A stretch of DNA of 64,000 nt from Diphasiastrum complanatum (taxonomy: Eukaryota > Streptophyta > Lycopodiopsida > Lycopodiales > Lycopodiaceae), in NCBI GenBank assembly GCA_029204225.1, contig CM055111.1, positions 5,093,403 to 5,157,402 of the forward strand. Reading direction: 5' to 3'. Both the position numbers and the translations under genes were made by a program. The notes beneath the pieces were generated by a model. The model was not told the origin of the DNA, made no database searches, and saw only the letters and a program-made list of their open reading frames with translations. Positions within the stretch are counted from its first letter, which is position 1. Every line of letters begins with the position of its first letter. Below, piece after piece: positions 22,527-34,513 of the stretch.

Positions 22527-23226
22527 TTGTGTTGATTTGATGTGATGTGATTGGGGGAGAGGGGGTGTGTTGATTTGATTGGATGTAATGTGAGGTGAGG
22601 GTTTAGTGAGGGTTTAGGTCTATGTTTTGAAATGCACTCATCCCTTAGTCCACCCTTTTATACCCAAACATAGAAAATATTTCTTGCAAAATGAATCTTG
22701 AGAGCTTTTTTCCTATAGGAAAGCAAATTTTAAGGTGGAGCTCCAACTTTCTCGTCCAAAAATGATGAGGAATAAAAGCTATGAAGAACCAAGAAAAGTT
22801 GCACAAATGGATATAAATTTTTGTGAACACGATGATCTCTAGAGTGAGCTCATACATGCACCATATTATTTTAAGCTGATGTGAAAGTTTGTACGGTTCA
22901 GGCAGGACCTCGATGCAAAAAGAGTCCTCATTTCAGTTATGGAAAATATAACTCATTACCTTTAACGTGTCGGTTTGTCATCTTGATTTCACTTAAGAAG
23001 AAGGAAAAATGGAAGCCGATGGGTTAGATTCTTCGTAAACACTTTGCTAATCTCTAACTGACAATTATGAAACATGTTTCTCGCCAAATAAGAACTACTC
23101 CAAAACCTTTGATCTGCATATGCCGCCGTGTGTTGCTGATTTGCTGAGCTAATGGATCGCTTGAATTTTCGGTAGTAATCGTTATGTATCCGGTGATGAG
23201 GCAAGAAAGAAATGGCTGTTGCAGTT

Positions 23227-26062
23227 TTATTCCATGAATGGTATGGTTCCGCCCTCGGCAAGAATTTGTTGCTCCAACTGCAAAAGTACAGATCATAACA
23301 CTGAGATGTTGTGGGAATCACAACAAGTATGCTTTGCATTTACCAGAAAAAGGAAGCAAGACACTAATCAAGGATTGAGCAGGTCTTGAACAAGATCATA
23401 AGTCCAATTAAGACATGTTCAGCGTTTTCGCCACATGACATGCTTGACTTGGCTGAAGTACCAAATAGATGTTTTTTTCTGTAATAGCTTAACAACAAAC
23501 AGCGTTAGCTTAGAAATCAGGATGTATAACTTCACGGTTGACGGTTTAATGACAAGGAAAAGCAAGATCTCTCGAGAAAAGCCACGCTTCTCTACGACAG
23601 TAATTCACAAGTGCCAAGTGCTTTTATTTCAGCAGCTTGAAAAGAGTTAAACTGTAAACCAATGGTGCCGTAGATCTTTAATCATCATGATAATGTCTTA
23701 CTATCTGTGAAACTGCTGTTTCCTCTGACGAAACACTTTTCAAATGCAACTTACAAGAAAAGATCAGAGCTCGTAGCCAAAAGAAAAAGCCATTTCAAAA
23801 AACATTTTCTTGTTTGGAAGATTGAATGATTGTTTTTATTCTCCTTCAAGGGAGAAAATAACCTCGATGGACCATCCACTAACTTATGAAACAAAACATT
23901 CCAGATTGAGTTCAATGACTTTTTATCCTGGTAATACCTGAAGAAGAAGTTCTAGCCTATTTTTCACCAGAAAGAATTCTTGCTTCACTTGCTGGAGAGC
24001 CTGCCAGCACCTGTGGTTCATCGTCCAACCGCTCACCGCTCAGTCTTACAAAGTTGTGTGCACTTGCGGTGGAAAGAGCGTACAACAAAAATTGTGAACA
24101 TATCTACAAATTGCTTTTAGAAATTTTAAGATAAGTGTAGGCATTGCAAATCTCGGAGATAGAATAGGTTTTTGGGATGACATTCATGTTGAATCAAGAA
24201 AGGAAACAAGAAAGGGCTGTTTGTACTTACCCTTCTCTGTTTTCTTCCTCACAGCACGTTCGCAAGACTGTGCAACCAACCTTTACTCTATGAGCCCCTA
24301 TGCTGATCACATCAACAGCATCCTTAGTATTTGATTTAGTTTTGTCGTGGCTGCCCTGAAGATATGGGAGGCTTAGCTCAATAACACCAGTTACTTAATT
24401 TGATAGACAGCATTTTCAGGAAAAAATATGCCCCAGGAAAAAGACATATTTGACAGTCTTGTTTACAGGATCGGGAAGCTATTCAGAAACTGCAAGTGCC
24501 TAAGTCATAAACATATAAGTCTGTTTATGAGCCCCAGGTCGGATTTTTATACTCCAGCTCTATTATCAATAACGTTTTTATTGAAAGTGCAGATCCTGCA
24601 GGTTCTTTTCAATCCAAAGCATATACTTTGAACCGGTAATAGCACCATATGTCCGTAACCGTGCAATACACAATCCATATCAGGCTCTCCACTTTATAAG
24701 GTGCATCATGAGTATAGAACCTAGTTTGTACTAGAGCACAATATCTGAAAACCTTAAAGCACATTCAGTAAAGCTCTATCTATTGATCCCTTCAACCGAA
24801 TCATTGGCATACACTTGATCAGACAGAGTTCTGTTATTCTTTGAGTAAAATCAACTTTAGCATAACATGCAAATAATCCAGAACAACGCATCCATGACTA
24901 TAAAAATTGCTAGAAATTTTACCTGGAACTGCTGCCTTTAAATTGATGTACATAAGCATCGATCTTCTTGAAGTCGACAGGGTCCCCGTCCCTGCATAGC
25001 GTGATGGTAAGCTTTCACCTCGATAGCATATGCCGTCTATGACATTTGCGAATTCATATCCTTCTTATCAAATAACAGCCACCAGTCCGTGAATATAGCA
25101 ACCTCAAGACTGTTAAAGATCTGTCGATACTAATAAGAGAAGTTTAGCATTTTGCAACCATAAAAAATAATAAACTCTTTAAATGTGTATCGATGTTGCT
25201 TAGAAAGCACTTAAAGCAGGAATTATGAAGCCTCATCGCTAGAAAGTAAAAGACACAATTTACAAGGAGAAGCTGTGTGGATCCTAGTTATCCTCATTTA
25301 GATTTCACAAGATCCAGGAAAGAGTTCTGTGACAAAACTTACAGAATATGCTCAGGGGAAAGGATAGAACTACTGAAATCAGGATCTTGTAATATCCGTC
25401 ACACAAAACACACAACGACAAAACAAATGCGCAGGAAAGACGTTGAATGATGCCTGAAGGCGTTGACGTTTCTATTTTGAGGACCATACCGTCATGGATC
25501 TATGTTAATGGGACCAGTTTACAATGCATATGAATCTCTTACCAAATAAGGAACTGCAGACGTTCCGAATGTGATAGACTCTAATTCCAAAAGCAGAATG
25601 AGACGTCCATAGCCTATTGAACTGTTTGACTGGATAAGGAGGCTACAACACAATGCATGAATCTGTGTCTTCTTTGCAATCTATCACAAACACATTGGTG
25701 CTTGCAATCGTGTCCTAGATATTCAATAGTAGTTAGCAAATATTTTCAGGTTGAAGCTTACAGAGATTTTGTGAGTTCTGCCAAAATCCTCTGAGAGTCA
25801 TCGAAGAAAAGGGTAGAAACTTCAGCGACAAATTCCGGGTTGCTCGGATCTTCCAACTGCTGCAACTGCGTGAACTGCTCATCAAGGAAGCCCTGCAAAT
25901 TGCATTATTCAACCCAATATAACCTCGTCAGAAGACTCTGATCTCCGTTAAATTGAACAAAACTAGAATGCTAGCACGTCTGGATCTAATCGCAGCGCTT
26001 GCCTCCTTGAAAAGAGCCTGCGTCAGCTCCAGGTGTTGTTGCTGCAGTTTGGCAACATCCAT
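23227..26062 (-). CDS. AHP: AHP: histidine-containing phosphotransfer protein, six exons
   Basis: Minus-strand exons at 26003-26062, 25762-25892, 24923-24991, 24231-24302, 23938-24010 and 23227-23277 sum to 456 nt: 151 codons plus TAA, the normal AHP length. AHPs carry phosphate from cytokinin-receptor histidine kinases to response regulators, between cytoplasm and nucleus. Exon 2 begins GFLDEQFTQLQQLEDPSNPE, a family hallmark. Exon 3 has YVHQFKGSSS with the phospho-accepting His79. Exon 4 has SIGAHRVKVGC. Exon 5 has ALQQVKQEFFLVKNRLE. Exon 6 ends LEQQILAEGGTIPFME. Introns 2-5 are GT-AG; intron 1 uses a GC donor (GAG|GCAAGC). The ATG at 26062 gives the usual 20-residue first exon. I see no frameshift or stop. 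The 5' side has a (CT)n tract and a duplicated CCCTAA-rich segment. Confidence 0.95.
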
Positions 26063-26254
26063 TTCACCTCCACGACCAAGCCGTTATCCACAACAAGGAT
26101 TACTCAAAACAACAGATCAAGCATTCCAAAATTCCTAATAATACTCATCTCTGCAAACAGCTACCACTGTTTTATAGCTTCTATTTCCAGCAGGACAGAA
26201 CTATCTCCAATGTAGTTTGTACCACTAACGCGATCTTGCAATATATCAATGGAT

Positions 26255-26324
<70 letters not shown>
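26255..26324. repeat. (TC)n microsatellite upstream of AHP
   Basis: A 70-bp TC run with one G interruption at 26265, about 190-260 bp before the AHP ATG. It reads (GA)n on the gene strand and is probably in the promoter or 5' untranslated region. Confidence 0.93.
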
Positions 26325-26326
<2 letters not shown>

Positions 26327-26330
26327 GGGC

Positions 26331-26513
26331 TGTGTACCCTAATACCCAAAACACACTAGCATCTGCCCTAATCGTGAAGATGAATAGCCTAACCCTAACC
26401 CCTAACCCTGAATATAAGTTATGTGTACCCTAATACTCAAAACACACTAGCATCTGCCCTAACTCTGAAGATGCATAGCCTATACCCTAACCCATAACCC
26501 TGAATATAAGCTA
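26331..26513. promoter_or_regulatory. Tandemly duplicated CCCTAA-rich (telo-box-like) segment
   Basis: Two copies, about 91 bp (26331-26421) and 92 bp (26422-26513), share TGTGTACCCTAATAC, ACACACTAGCATCTGCCCTA and the end CTGAATATAAG. Each ends in several CCTAACCC units, the reverse complement of plant telo-box-like elements found in promoters of growth genes. The position upstream of AHP suggests a regulatory role, which is inference. Confidence 0.6.
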
Positions 26514-26519
26514 GCCTAA

Positions 26520-27058
26520 AAGCTGGAAACAAGGTGATTGGTATATCTTTACAATCTTTGCCTTGAAAAATCAAAGAAAAGAGATTGCAATTCACAAAAA
26601 TTAAAAGATTTAAAGAACTCATTTTATTGTCCGGACAACTAAGAGTGACACCTCATCAAGCAAATAAATCGTCACAATAGATTGTCACAATAGCTTACTG
26701 ATATTGTGGCAAAGCTAAAAATTGTGATAGAACTCAAAAACGTAGAAAAAGCCCAAAGATAACTACAAATAGAGAGCAAGATTTTGAACGCATAGAACCA
26801 TAGAAAATTCAAGTCACATTTAGCTCATTTTGGTGGTCAGAGTCCATTTTTCATGGGTGTAGTGAAGGCAAAAGAGGCCACTTTTGAAAGGGCTATATAT
26901 TGCTGTTGATGTCTTTTATTTTGATGATTATACTCCTGTCAGAATTGATTCTAATTTTTATTTTGATTGTTGCAGTCGGCGTTGGATCCTGAATATTCAT
27001 TCTGTGAAAACAAATAAGGAGGGAGTATCAAATTTTCTATGTGTAAAAATAAATTTAG
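26520..27058 (+). other. Spacer and possible 5' part of gene E
   Basis: An acceptor-like GATTGTTGCAG ends at 26975 and a possible ATG lies near 26849, but the reading frame cannot be joined cleanly to the first supported exon of gene E at 27059. Confidence 0.3.
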
Positions 27059-27909
27059 CTGAAAATACATAGAGAATTTGATTCTCTACTTCATGATGCC
27101 ATTCGTGAAATACTGACAATGGCAACTTCTATTGGGGAGATAACTATTAAATATCTCAAGGTATATACAATTTATCGTTGATATGTATCTTTTTTTTTGT
27201 ATATTTTAAATCTATCATCATAGCATGAATAAATTGTATGTCAAAATATTAAAAATTTTCGTTCAATATCTACAGTCTGTACAACAAAAAGATGCTTTTA
27301 GTTGTGCTTGGTTCGTCTTCTACAATACAAAGCTCTTTTTTGAGTGGTACAATCTACAAGTCAATGTCGATATTCACAAGGTAATATTTCGGTCATTTGT
27401 TGTTCTTTTCATTCTAGTTTTTGTTTCTTCAGTGTGATTGTTAGTTATTTATGCGATGACAGTTCACTCTTGAGCCGTACAATCCCGACGAAGTGTATAG
27501 ATTGCGGCAAGAGTTGATCAAATCTTTTGTACAAGGCATAAGTTTTGTGCCTGAGCTTGAGGGCACAGTAAAGAATGATGCTCTTGCCTTAACAGCCTTT
27601 CAGGTTGCTCAGGATGCAGATCTTATCATATACGATCAAAGAGACATAAAAGTCCTTCCTAATACAGAGGAAGGCGAAATTACAGGACATGAGATTGTTG
27701 CCTTGACAGTTCCTGATACTAATATAGAAAATAAAGATAAACTTACTGAATATTTCAATTGTAAACATGTACATATTATCATCCAAAAAAGGAGATACAA
27801 TCTTACATGTAGACAACCCATTTATGGGATTTTTATTGATATCAATACAGATTCTTACAGTCAAGTTGTGTCTATATTACAATACTGGATTGCAATTTTT
27901 CTAGATTGA
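27059..27909 (+). CDS. Gene E: unrecognised spliced gene, open reading frame
   Basis: Three exons join in phase 0: 27059-27160 (34 codons, REFDSLLHDAIREIL), 27276-27380 (35 codons, SVQQKDAFSCAWFVFYNTK) and 27463-27909 ending in TGA. The introns of 115 and 82 bases have GT-AG ends. The last exon includes EPYNPDEVYRLRQEL, AFQVAQDADLIIYDQRDI and GIFIDINTDSYSQVVSILQ. There are no internal stops. No known domain is apparent. It meets gene D tail to tail with 79 bases between the stops, the same layout as genes A and B. The true 5' end is uncertain; exons upstream of 27059 are likely. Confidence 0.55.
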
Positions 27910-27988
27910 TAAAAAACAAGATTCTTGTTTTCATCTTGAGTAACAATGATGGACATGTATTTTCTGATAGTAAATATCAATGTTCCAG

Positions 27989-29002
27989 TTAAATAGTTTC
28001 GTCAATATCTCTGCATTTGATCTCGAGCTCATGTCTTTTAAGTACCTGCATAAATTTAACACAAAGTAGTATAAAGATTATACGAGCAATTTTTGAAAAA
28101 AATTATACATAAAGAATAGAGTGTTTACAGTTACTTACGAGTTTACCATTTTATTGGTCTTTCTACAATTGTCTGAAAATTGCATTAGTTTGGGTGGCCT
28201 TTTCTGATGTATCGACAGCTGGTCCGTCCGTCTGCATTGATTGATCTTGTTGTTGGACTGGTTCTTCTTCGAAAATTTGGATCTAGCTTGAATTGTATTT
28301 TGCCTCTACCAGCTCTTTGTTAGTGCTTTGGAGGGCCGCGCGAGCATGTCTTTCTTCCTATAATGAAACTTGCAGGGTCTGTAGTTGTTGTCTGGGCAAT
28401 GAATTTTCATTCTCAAATTGGTTGGACTGGTCCTGCATTGCCTCTAGTGCCTCTATAGTGGCATCAAATCTACCTTGGGCTTCCTCTAGGGATGTGTCTT
28501 TCTTTGTTAGCTCAGTTTAAGCTTCTTCAAGCTCCTTGGTCTTCTAGGACAATTATGTCATGGTTGCTTTTAGCTCCTCATCCTTCTGAATAAGGTCTGC
28601 ATGTACAGTGTCATATTTGCTCCCCAGCTTCCTTGAAACCTTTTCCAGATTGGCAAAGTGCTGGATGGATGCCTGGGTATCTGCTAACAACATCTCGAAG
28701 GTCTTCAAATAGAGCTTTTTATCAAGGACTGCTGGTTCCACATCATCATCTTCTTTCTGTTGGATATCAGAAATTTTTTGATCTTCATGTGTCGCCTCTA
28801 GCTGGATATCAATCTGCATTTGTTCTTGTTCAGTAACAACTTCTGTATCTTCTTCTGCCTCTTCCTCTGATTCTTGAACTTTTTCACTACTGGAGAGTGG
28901 CTTCTATTGTGATGAAGGAGAGGACATCCTCGACGAACTCACATTTTGTTGTGTTGAAGATGATGATGCAAGCTCAGTAGAGGTCGCCTTTGATGTCCGC
29001 AT
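27989..29002 (-). pseudogene. Gene D: coiled-coil protein with eight in-frame TAG/TAA codons
   Basis: From the ATG at 29002 the minus strand keeps one frame for 288 codons to a donor GTAAGT at 28138. After a 93-base phase-0 intron (acceptor ATTTATGCAG) it continues for 18 codons to a TAA at 27989-27991. The N-terminal part is Ser-rich, then acidic (EEEAEEDTEVV), then a long heptad-like coiled coil (LEKVSRKLGSKYDTVHADL, KELEEA, LEEAQGRFDATIEALEAMQ). Eight codons are TAG or TAA; the surrounding sequence is glutamine-rich and each could be a former CAG or CAA. No TGA and no frameshift occur. I do not recognise the family. The ATG lies beside a Copia LTR, so the 5' end may have been cut off by that insertion. 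Confidence 0.6.
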
Positions 29003-29009
29003 CTAAGAG

Positions 29010-30069
29010 TGGCCCTCGATGGAAGGAGCTAACTCTGGCAGTGAAGAAACAAAGTGTTTTTGAACACAAAGCCTTGCTGGCTTACACCCCCTCGACACGA
29101 AACACGACGAGTTTCACGAACACGAAAGTCAACGAAGACGATGATGAGCATCTTCGCGAACTCAAACATCTGAAGACACGAAACATGAAGAGTTTCGTGA
29201 ACACGAAAGTCAACGAAGATGAAGACCAACGGTTCGCGAACACGAACGATCCACGAACAAGATTCCCTTGCGTGACTATACGAGAGAAAGGCGAACGAGG
29301 TAAACGAAACCAACGGTGGAAACAGAACCTGTTCTGTCCTCACGCTCCAAAGAGTACCACCATAGATCACGCAAGTACCAGAAGTATAGAGATATGACCT
29401 GATGGCATGACTTCCTAGGTCGTGGCTAAACTGCCACTCTTGTAATTCTCTGGTTAGTTGTAGATGGTTAATCATTCTAATCTTAGATTTGCATAGAGAG
29501 ACTGTACTCACTGAATAATACTTGACATATATCAATAGGATACACAGTGTGTAAACAAAAGTAAGAAAAAGAAGAACAAGAAAGAGTCTGATGCTAGTAA
29601 GCAGAAGACGAACACAGACAGAAGTTCCGCCTGCGTGCGAGAAGACAATTCTGTCTAGGATCAGAAGATCTGATTGTCTGCTAGTAAAGCGAGAATACTA
29701 CTCGTGAGAGAACCGTGCTTCTCTCACGCCAACGCACTGCGTGGATTCGCATGCAGTGCCCTAAAGAAACTAGAGAAAATCAATATAGATTATTTTTTGG
29801 TTGTGTCTGATTTTAAATGTCGAATGCTTATGCTGTTTATTTTAATATGTCTGAGTTTTCTTGTTTTCTTTGAATTCCGCACCTTAGTTGAAATGAAGTC
29901 GAATGCTATATTAATTTTATGAACGTATATAAGTAGTACCTGACTACTCTCTGGAGGATTGTAGGAGTGTTTCACTTGGTAGTGTTCAGCGAACGCATCT
30001 GAACTCCATCCGAATCTCGAAGAAGAGTCACGAATGTTTCATGAATTTTTCTTCTCACGATTCTCATCA
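29010..30069 (+). repeat. 5' LTR of decayed plus-strand Copia (copy B)
   Basis: It is homologous to copy A (15465-16522) and is followed directly by primer-binding-like sequence. The right end is placed at TTCTCATCA (30069). The left end is uncertain within a few tens of bases because no terminal TG can be fixed. Confidence 0.75.
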
Positions 30070-30070
30070 A

Positions 30071-30114
30071 TGGTATCGGAGCGCTGACTCAATTCTCTTC
30101 AGTGGTATCAGAGC
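30071..30114 (+). other. Primer-binding site, duplicated
   Basis: TGGTATCGGAGC at 30071-30082 directly follows the LTR and a perfect TGGTATCAGAGC follows at 30103-30114. Either the site was duplicated or the first is a mutated copy. Confidence 0.8.
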
Positions 30115-30214
30115 CACCTGTCATATTCTGACATAGCCGAGAAGCTAGCAGATCCAGGAGGTCAAGAATTCAGACAATCAACCAAACGACAAGAAAAATA
30201 GACTTCAAGAAGCA

Positions 30215-32140
30215 ATGGCTTCAATCAGCAGCATGCAGAACAAGATCTGCACTATACTTAATTCTTCAAGATCTAACTTTCTATCTTGGAAAGTTAAGAC
30301 ATCTTTGATACTCAAGGGCGGAGGATTCTTCCCCTGGGTGGATGGCACAGAAGAAATGCTTATGACAACAGGCAAGGAGCTACGCGAATGGAGGGAGAAA
30401 AACGACAAGGCAGTAGCCTTGCTATCATCTTCCATCGAAGATAGTCTCACACTTGACCTGGCTACACTCTCCAAAGCTGAGGAGATGTGGATACACTACT
30501 CACAAAATTTCAGACGAAATCAAGAAGTCAGATTATGATGCTGGAAGATCAGTTGACGAATCTGCAATGGGATGGAAAAGACCTCACCTCTTTCGTGAGA
30601 AAGATGAAGGATCTGTTTCTATCACTACACAACTCAGGAGCAGAGAATGTAGTATCAGCTGAGAAGCAGCTCACATATCTGTTGAAAGCCTTACCCAGAT
30701 CTTTCTAGACGACACGAACCCTGCTCGCGAAAGATCCTACCACGAACCTCGAAAAGGTGATTGTCGAGATCCGAAAGGAAGTCGAGGCCAGAGAGCATCT
30801 TGATCACAAAGATGGTTCTGACCAGGCACTCTACGGCAACAAAGAAAAATCAAAGAAACAGTTCAAGCCTAAGAGGGAGTCAAATCAGAGGCAGGACTGT
30901 GACCAACAAGCAGAGGGGACCAGCAAAAGCAACTGGAAGACCAAAGGAAGGTCGAAATGACAAGATGTTGACAAGAAGACCTGCACGAGATGCAGAAGAG
31001 ACGGGCATACAGTAGATACCTACTGGCTCAATCGAAGTTGTCATAAGAAGGGTCATGCAGCCATGGATTGTCGCCAGAACCCAAGAAACAGATCCGCACA
31101 GAATAGACAGGAGAACGATAATAGTTCTGCCTATGTCGAGGAGCCCGAGAGCTCGAAGATGGGCGAAGAAAGAATGAACAAAAATTGTTCGACCGCCTAC
31201 ATCTGTGAAGATGTGTGTGTAGCATCAACGTCTGACATGCACGAGGTGATCCTGAATTTGGGAGCCACCTCGCACTTCGTGACGTCAAGATGAATCATGT
31301 CTGATTTCAGAAGTGCAGATCCCTCAAGATTCATAGTTCTTGGAGATGGATCTAGACATCAAGTGAGCGGTATTGGTTCACTCTAGCTCAACACCAACGA
31401 TAGAGACAGACAACTCAAAGACGTTATGTTCGTGCCAACTCTACAGCAAGACTTGCTCTCTGTAGCAAGAATAGCAGATGCAGGGATGCATGTGACGTTT
31501 TCTAACAAAGCATGCAACGTGATTGATGCCAGCACCAACACACTCATTTCTCAAGGCAGAAGAAAAAGGAACCTATATCATCTGAAGGTACGCCTACTTG
31601 CAGATCAGGTGCATCAGACTCATGATGACCCGCTAGACACTCTGTGGCACATAAGACTCTACAACATGAACTCAATGACACTCTACCAGGCAAATCATCA
31701 TAGAGCAATAACAGGGGTTAGCATCTCGAATGCAACCAATTCGGCCACCTGTGATGCATGTTTGAAAGGCAAGATGTCACGTACACCATTCGTTAAAGAC
31801 TCCTACAAAACGACAAAGATTCTGGAGCTGGTGTACTCTGACATCTGCGGTCCATTCAACGTGATCTCAGTAGGAGGATCAAAATATTATATAACCTTCA
31901 TTGATGATTATAGCAAGTTTGCCAGAGTGTATTTTATTCAGAATAAATCTGAAGCACTCGACAAATTCACAGAATATGTGAATTGGACTGAGAGATGCAT
32001 AGGCAGCAATGTGAAGCAAATCAGAACAGATTGAGGTGGCGAATATATCTCGAATCGCTTCATTGACTTCTGCAATGATCATGGCATCATTCACAAAAGA
32101 ACTGCAGACTACACACCGTAGCACAATGGTGTTGCTGAAC
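30215..32140 (+). pseudogene. Truncated Copia gag-protease-integrase (copy B)
   Basis: Gag starts at the ATG at 30215 (MASISSMQNKIC). A frameshift lies near 30500. A zinc-knuckle-like part (CHKKGHAAMDC), a protease relic with LGATSH in place of DSG(A/T)SH, and an integrase with TFIDDYSKFARVYF follow. The coding sequence breaks off at about 32140 in the NGVAER region of the integrase, so reverse transcriptase and RNase H are absent. In-frame stops include TAG where PQHNG is expected and TGA before GGEY. It is clearly dead. Confidence 0.9.
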
Positions 32141-33130
32141 GATCAATCCTCAAAGTGCCAAAAGTAAAAAAGTTTCAAATTAAAAGTACCAAAGGTTTCA
32201 GTAAAATGATAGCCACATGTTCATAAGTTTCAAATTTAACTATTTTCAACACCTTCGGCTTTTTTGCAAAAATGCAAAGAGAGAAAAAATTCCCGAAGAT
32301 CATTTACTTTTCAGAGTTGAATTGTTTTAGGACACCTTCGACTTTTTTGCAAAATCTCGAAGAGAGAGAAAATGCCGAAGGTCGTCTATTTAGAACAAGA
32401 ACGTTTCTAGCCACTTCTCAGAATTTGCGAAGTGAGAGAGAACCACTTTCCCTAAAATGCAAAGTGAGAGAATTTGCGACGTCCTTGTCCGCGTCAACAT
32501 TCCCTACGGGTTGATCGTGTACACAATGTACAATTGTCATCACAAGCCAAATACTTCCAAGTATAACGGCTTGCCTAATTAGATGACAAACATTTATTGT
32601 AATTAATACATGGATGTAGTCTATAGATGGATCATCCAGACACCCTCTACGTGATGTTCCGTCTATGAGACGAATAATTTTGAGCCTCCCAATTATGCCA
32701 TCATTATGGTTGTAACTGTCATTGTTGTGCTTCAGTGTAATATACCAGCAAACACTTTTATATCTGTGTATAACGTAGATGAATGCTTGTTGTGATTTGA
32801 ATGCACTTCATTTCTGTTTGATCGCGTTTGTTTACTCACTCTGATCAGAACACAAACGTCTATGACTCCTCAGCTTCTAATCAGACGATGGCTGTTTTTG
32901 ATGCCTCAGGAACTTGCCATTATTTTAGTTGCATTGTCGATGTATTCACAACCAAACTTCTGATTAAATTCATTTTGAATAATACCACACACAAACCATT
33001 TCTAATCTCTTTGGTGGATTGTACTCATTTTGTTTTTGTGAGTTCGAATTAATTTATAAGATCTTGTTGGGAAATAGAACATTTAAGCTATGATTATATT
33101 TAGCATAAACAATCTATTAGACTGTTTTTG
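32140..33130. other. Spacer with a short repeated, partly inverted segment
   Basis: From 32260 to 32390 two similar units contain CCTTCGRCTTTTTTGCAAAA followed by AAGAGAGA and an inverted CCGAAG. The rest shows no gene. Confidence 0.4.
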
Positions 33131-33133
33131 CAT

Positions 33134-33927
33134 CTAGCAGCCCATTGCAACGGGAGAGTTGTTCCACAAATATTTCTGCTCTCTTCTCCTTTTGCGTTCT
33201 CCATACTCCCTTGCCCCATCACTTCTTACCAACAAAAGAGGAAGGCTCACCTTGATCTTGCCCTCTAGAACATTTGCTTTTGCCTTTGCCCTTGAACTTG
33301 CCTTTGATGAACATAGCCTCCTCTTCATATTGAGATGTTGATGTAGATCCACCTCTTGCTTGAAGCCTAGACTCCTCATTCACCAAAATCTCCTACAAAT
33401 CTACAATGTTTGGCAAAGTCTTTTGAATATCAAAGCTTTGAACAAGGTTAGCATGATCATTCAACAAGCCATTAAGAACAACTTGAACAAGTTCTACCTC
33501 CTTAATGCTCTCATCAATACATGCTAGCTCATCATTAAATGATTTAACTCTCAACACAAAAGCATGAGCACTCTCTTCCTTCTTTTGAGAACTTTGAATA
33601 ATTTGTCTTCTTAGATTCAACACTCTAGTTGTAGACTTGGATTCATAAAGCTTCTTCAAAGCTTCCCAAGCCTCCTTTGATGAAGTACACTTACCAACTT
33701 CTTTGAGAAGTTCATTAGTGATATTCATCTTTATCATGCATAGAGATCTTTTAGCTTTGTTGTCATACCTCACTTGATCTTGAGGTGCTTGAGGCCTCTC
33801 CTCCACACCTGCAACAATCTCCATCAACCATTCATCTCCAATAAGGACTCCATCCTCACCTTCCAAGTAGAATAGTTGAGGTAAGCCTATCATTGCTCTC
33901 CCACATAAAGCCTCCACTTGTAGTCAT
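33134..33927 (-). pseudogene. Copia gag fragment, same clade as the complete element
   Basis: The minus strand from the ATG at 33927 (MTTSGGFMWESNDRLTS) shares gag features with the 4.8-8.7 kb element: GVEERPQAPQDQ, KMNITNELLKEVGKCTSS, ESKSTTRVLNLRRQI. A frameshift occurs just after the start. The sequence ends near 33134, after the basic segment where the zinc knuckle would begin. The 5' untranslated region above 33927 is also recognisable against that of the complete element. Confidence 0.9.
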
Positions 33928-34513
33928 GTTGAAGTGACCCGATCTTCTCCTTTTAACTTGTTCCAATGCTCAAAGCACTCTTTTGAATGACAACAAATGT
34001 ATTTAAAAAGAAATCACAAAGAGATGGAAACTCTCAATTCTCTTCTAGCACTATTACTAGCAAATCAGCACATAGAATGAAGAATTCTTGATCAACATAT
34101 GATCCAAACACAATCTAATTATTTTTGCCACTTTCTAAGATTGAAACACACTCTATTAAAGTCCAGCAACTTCAAAAAATAGAAATCCAATCAAAATTAG
34201 GGTTTTGACATAATCACAAAAAATCATTAGAGAAACTTAGAGCCCAATGAGGGCCTCTAAAAAAGATGTCTTTTTATTTCTTTTCTCATTTTTGTAGCCA
34301 TGTGGACCAATAGAAACCTTGATATAAGGCTTCTATGAAACTTAACTTTTCTCATATATAAATAAAATACAAACTTTTTAAATATATAAATGTTTCGTCG
34401 GGCAGCATGTGAAAATGCTATTGGATGTTGAGGCTTGCCCTTCCAACTCATCACTGCCTGAAGGTGCCCAAAAATATTGAAAATGAATATGAAAGATGGT
34501 TGGAATGAGAAAA

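Noticed and set aside
26383-26510. Interstitial telomere repeat
   Set aside because: Only a few imperfect CCTAACCC units in each copy of a promoter-proximal duplication; the plant telomere unit has an extra A/T and runs far longer.
27989-29002. Alternative nuclear code with TAG/TAA as glutamine
   Set aside because: The intact Copia polyprotein, AHP and gene E use only CAA/CAG for glutamine and end at standard stops, and nearby decayed elements also carry TGA; methyl-cytosine decay explains gene D more simply.
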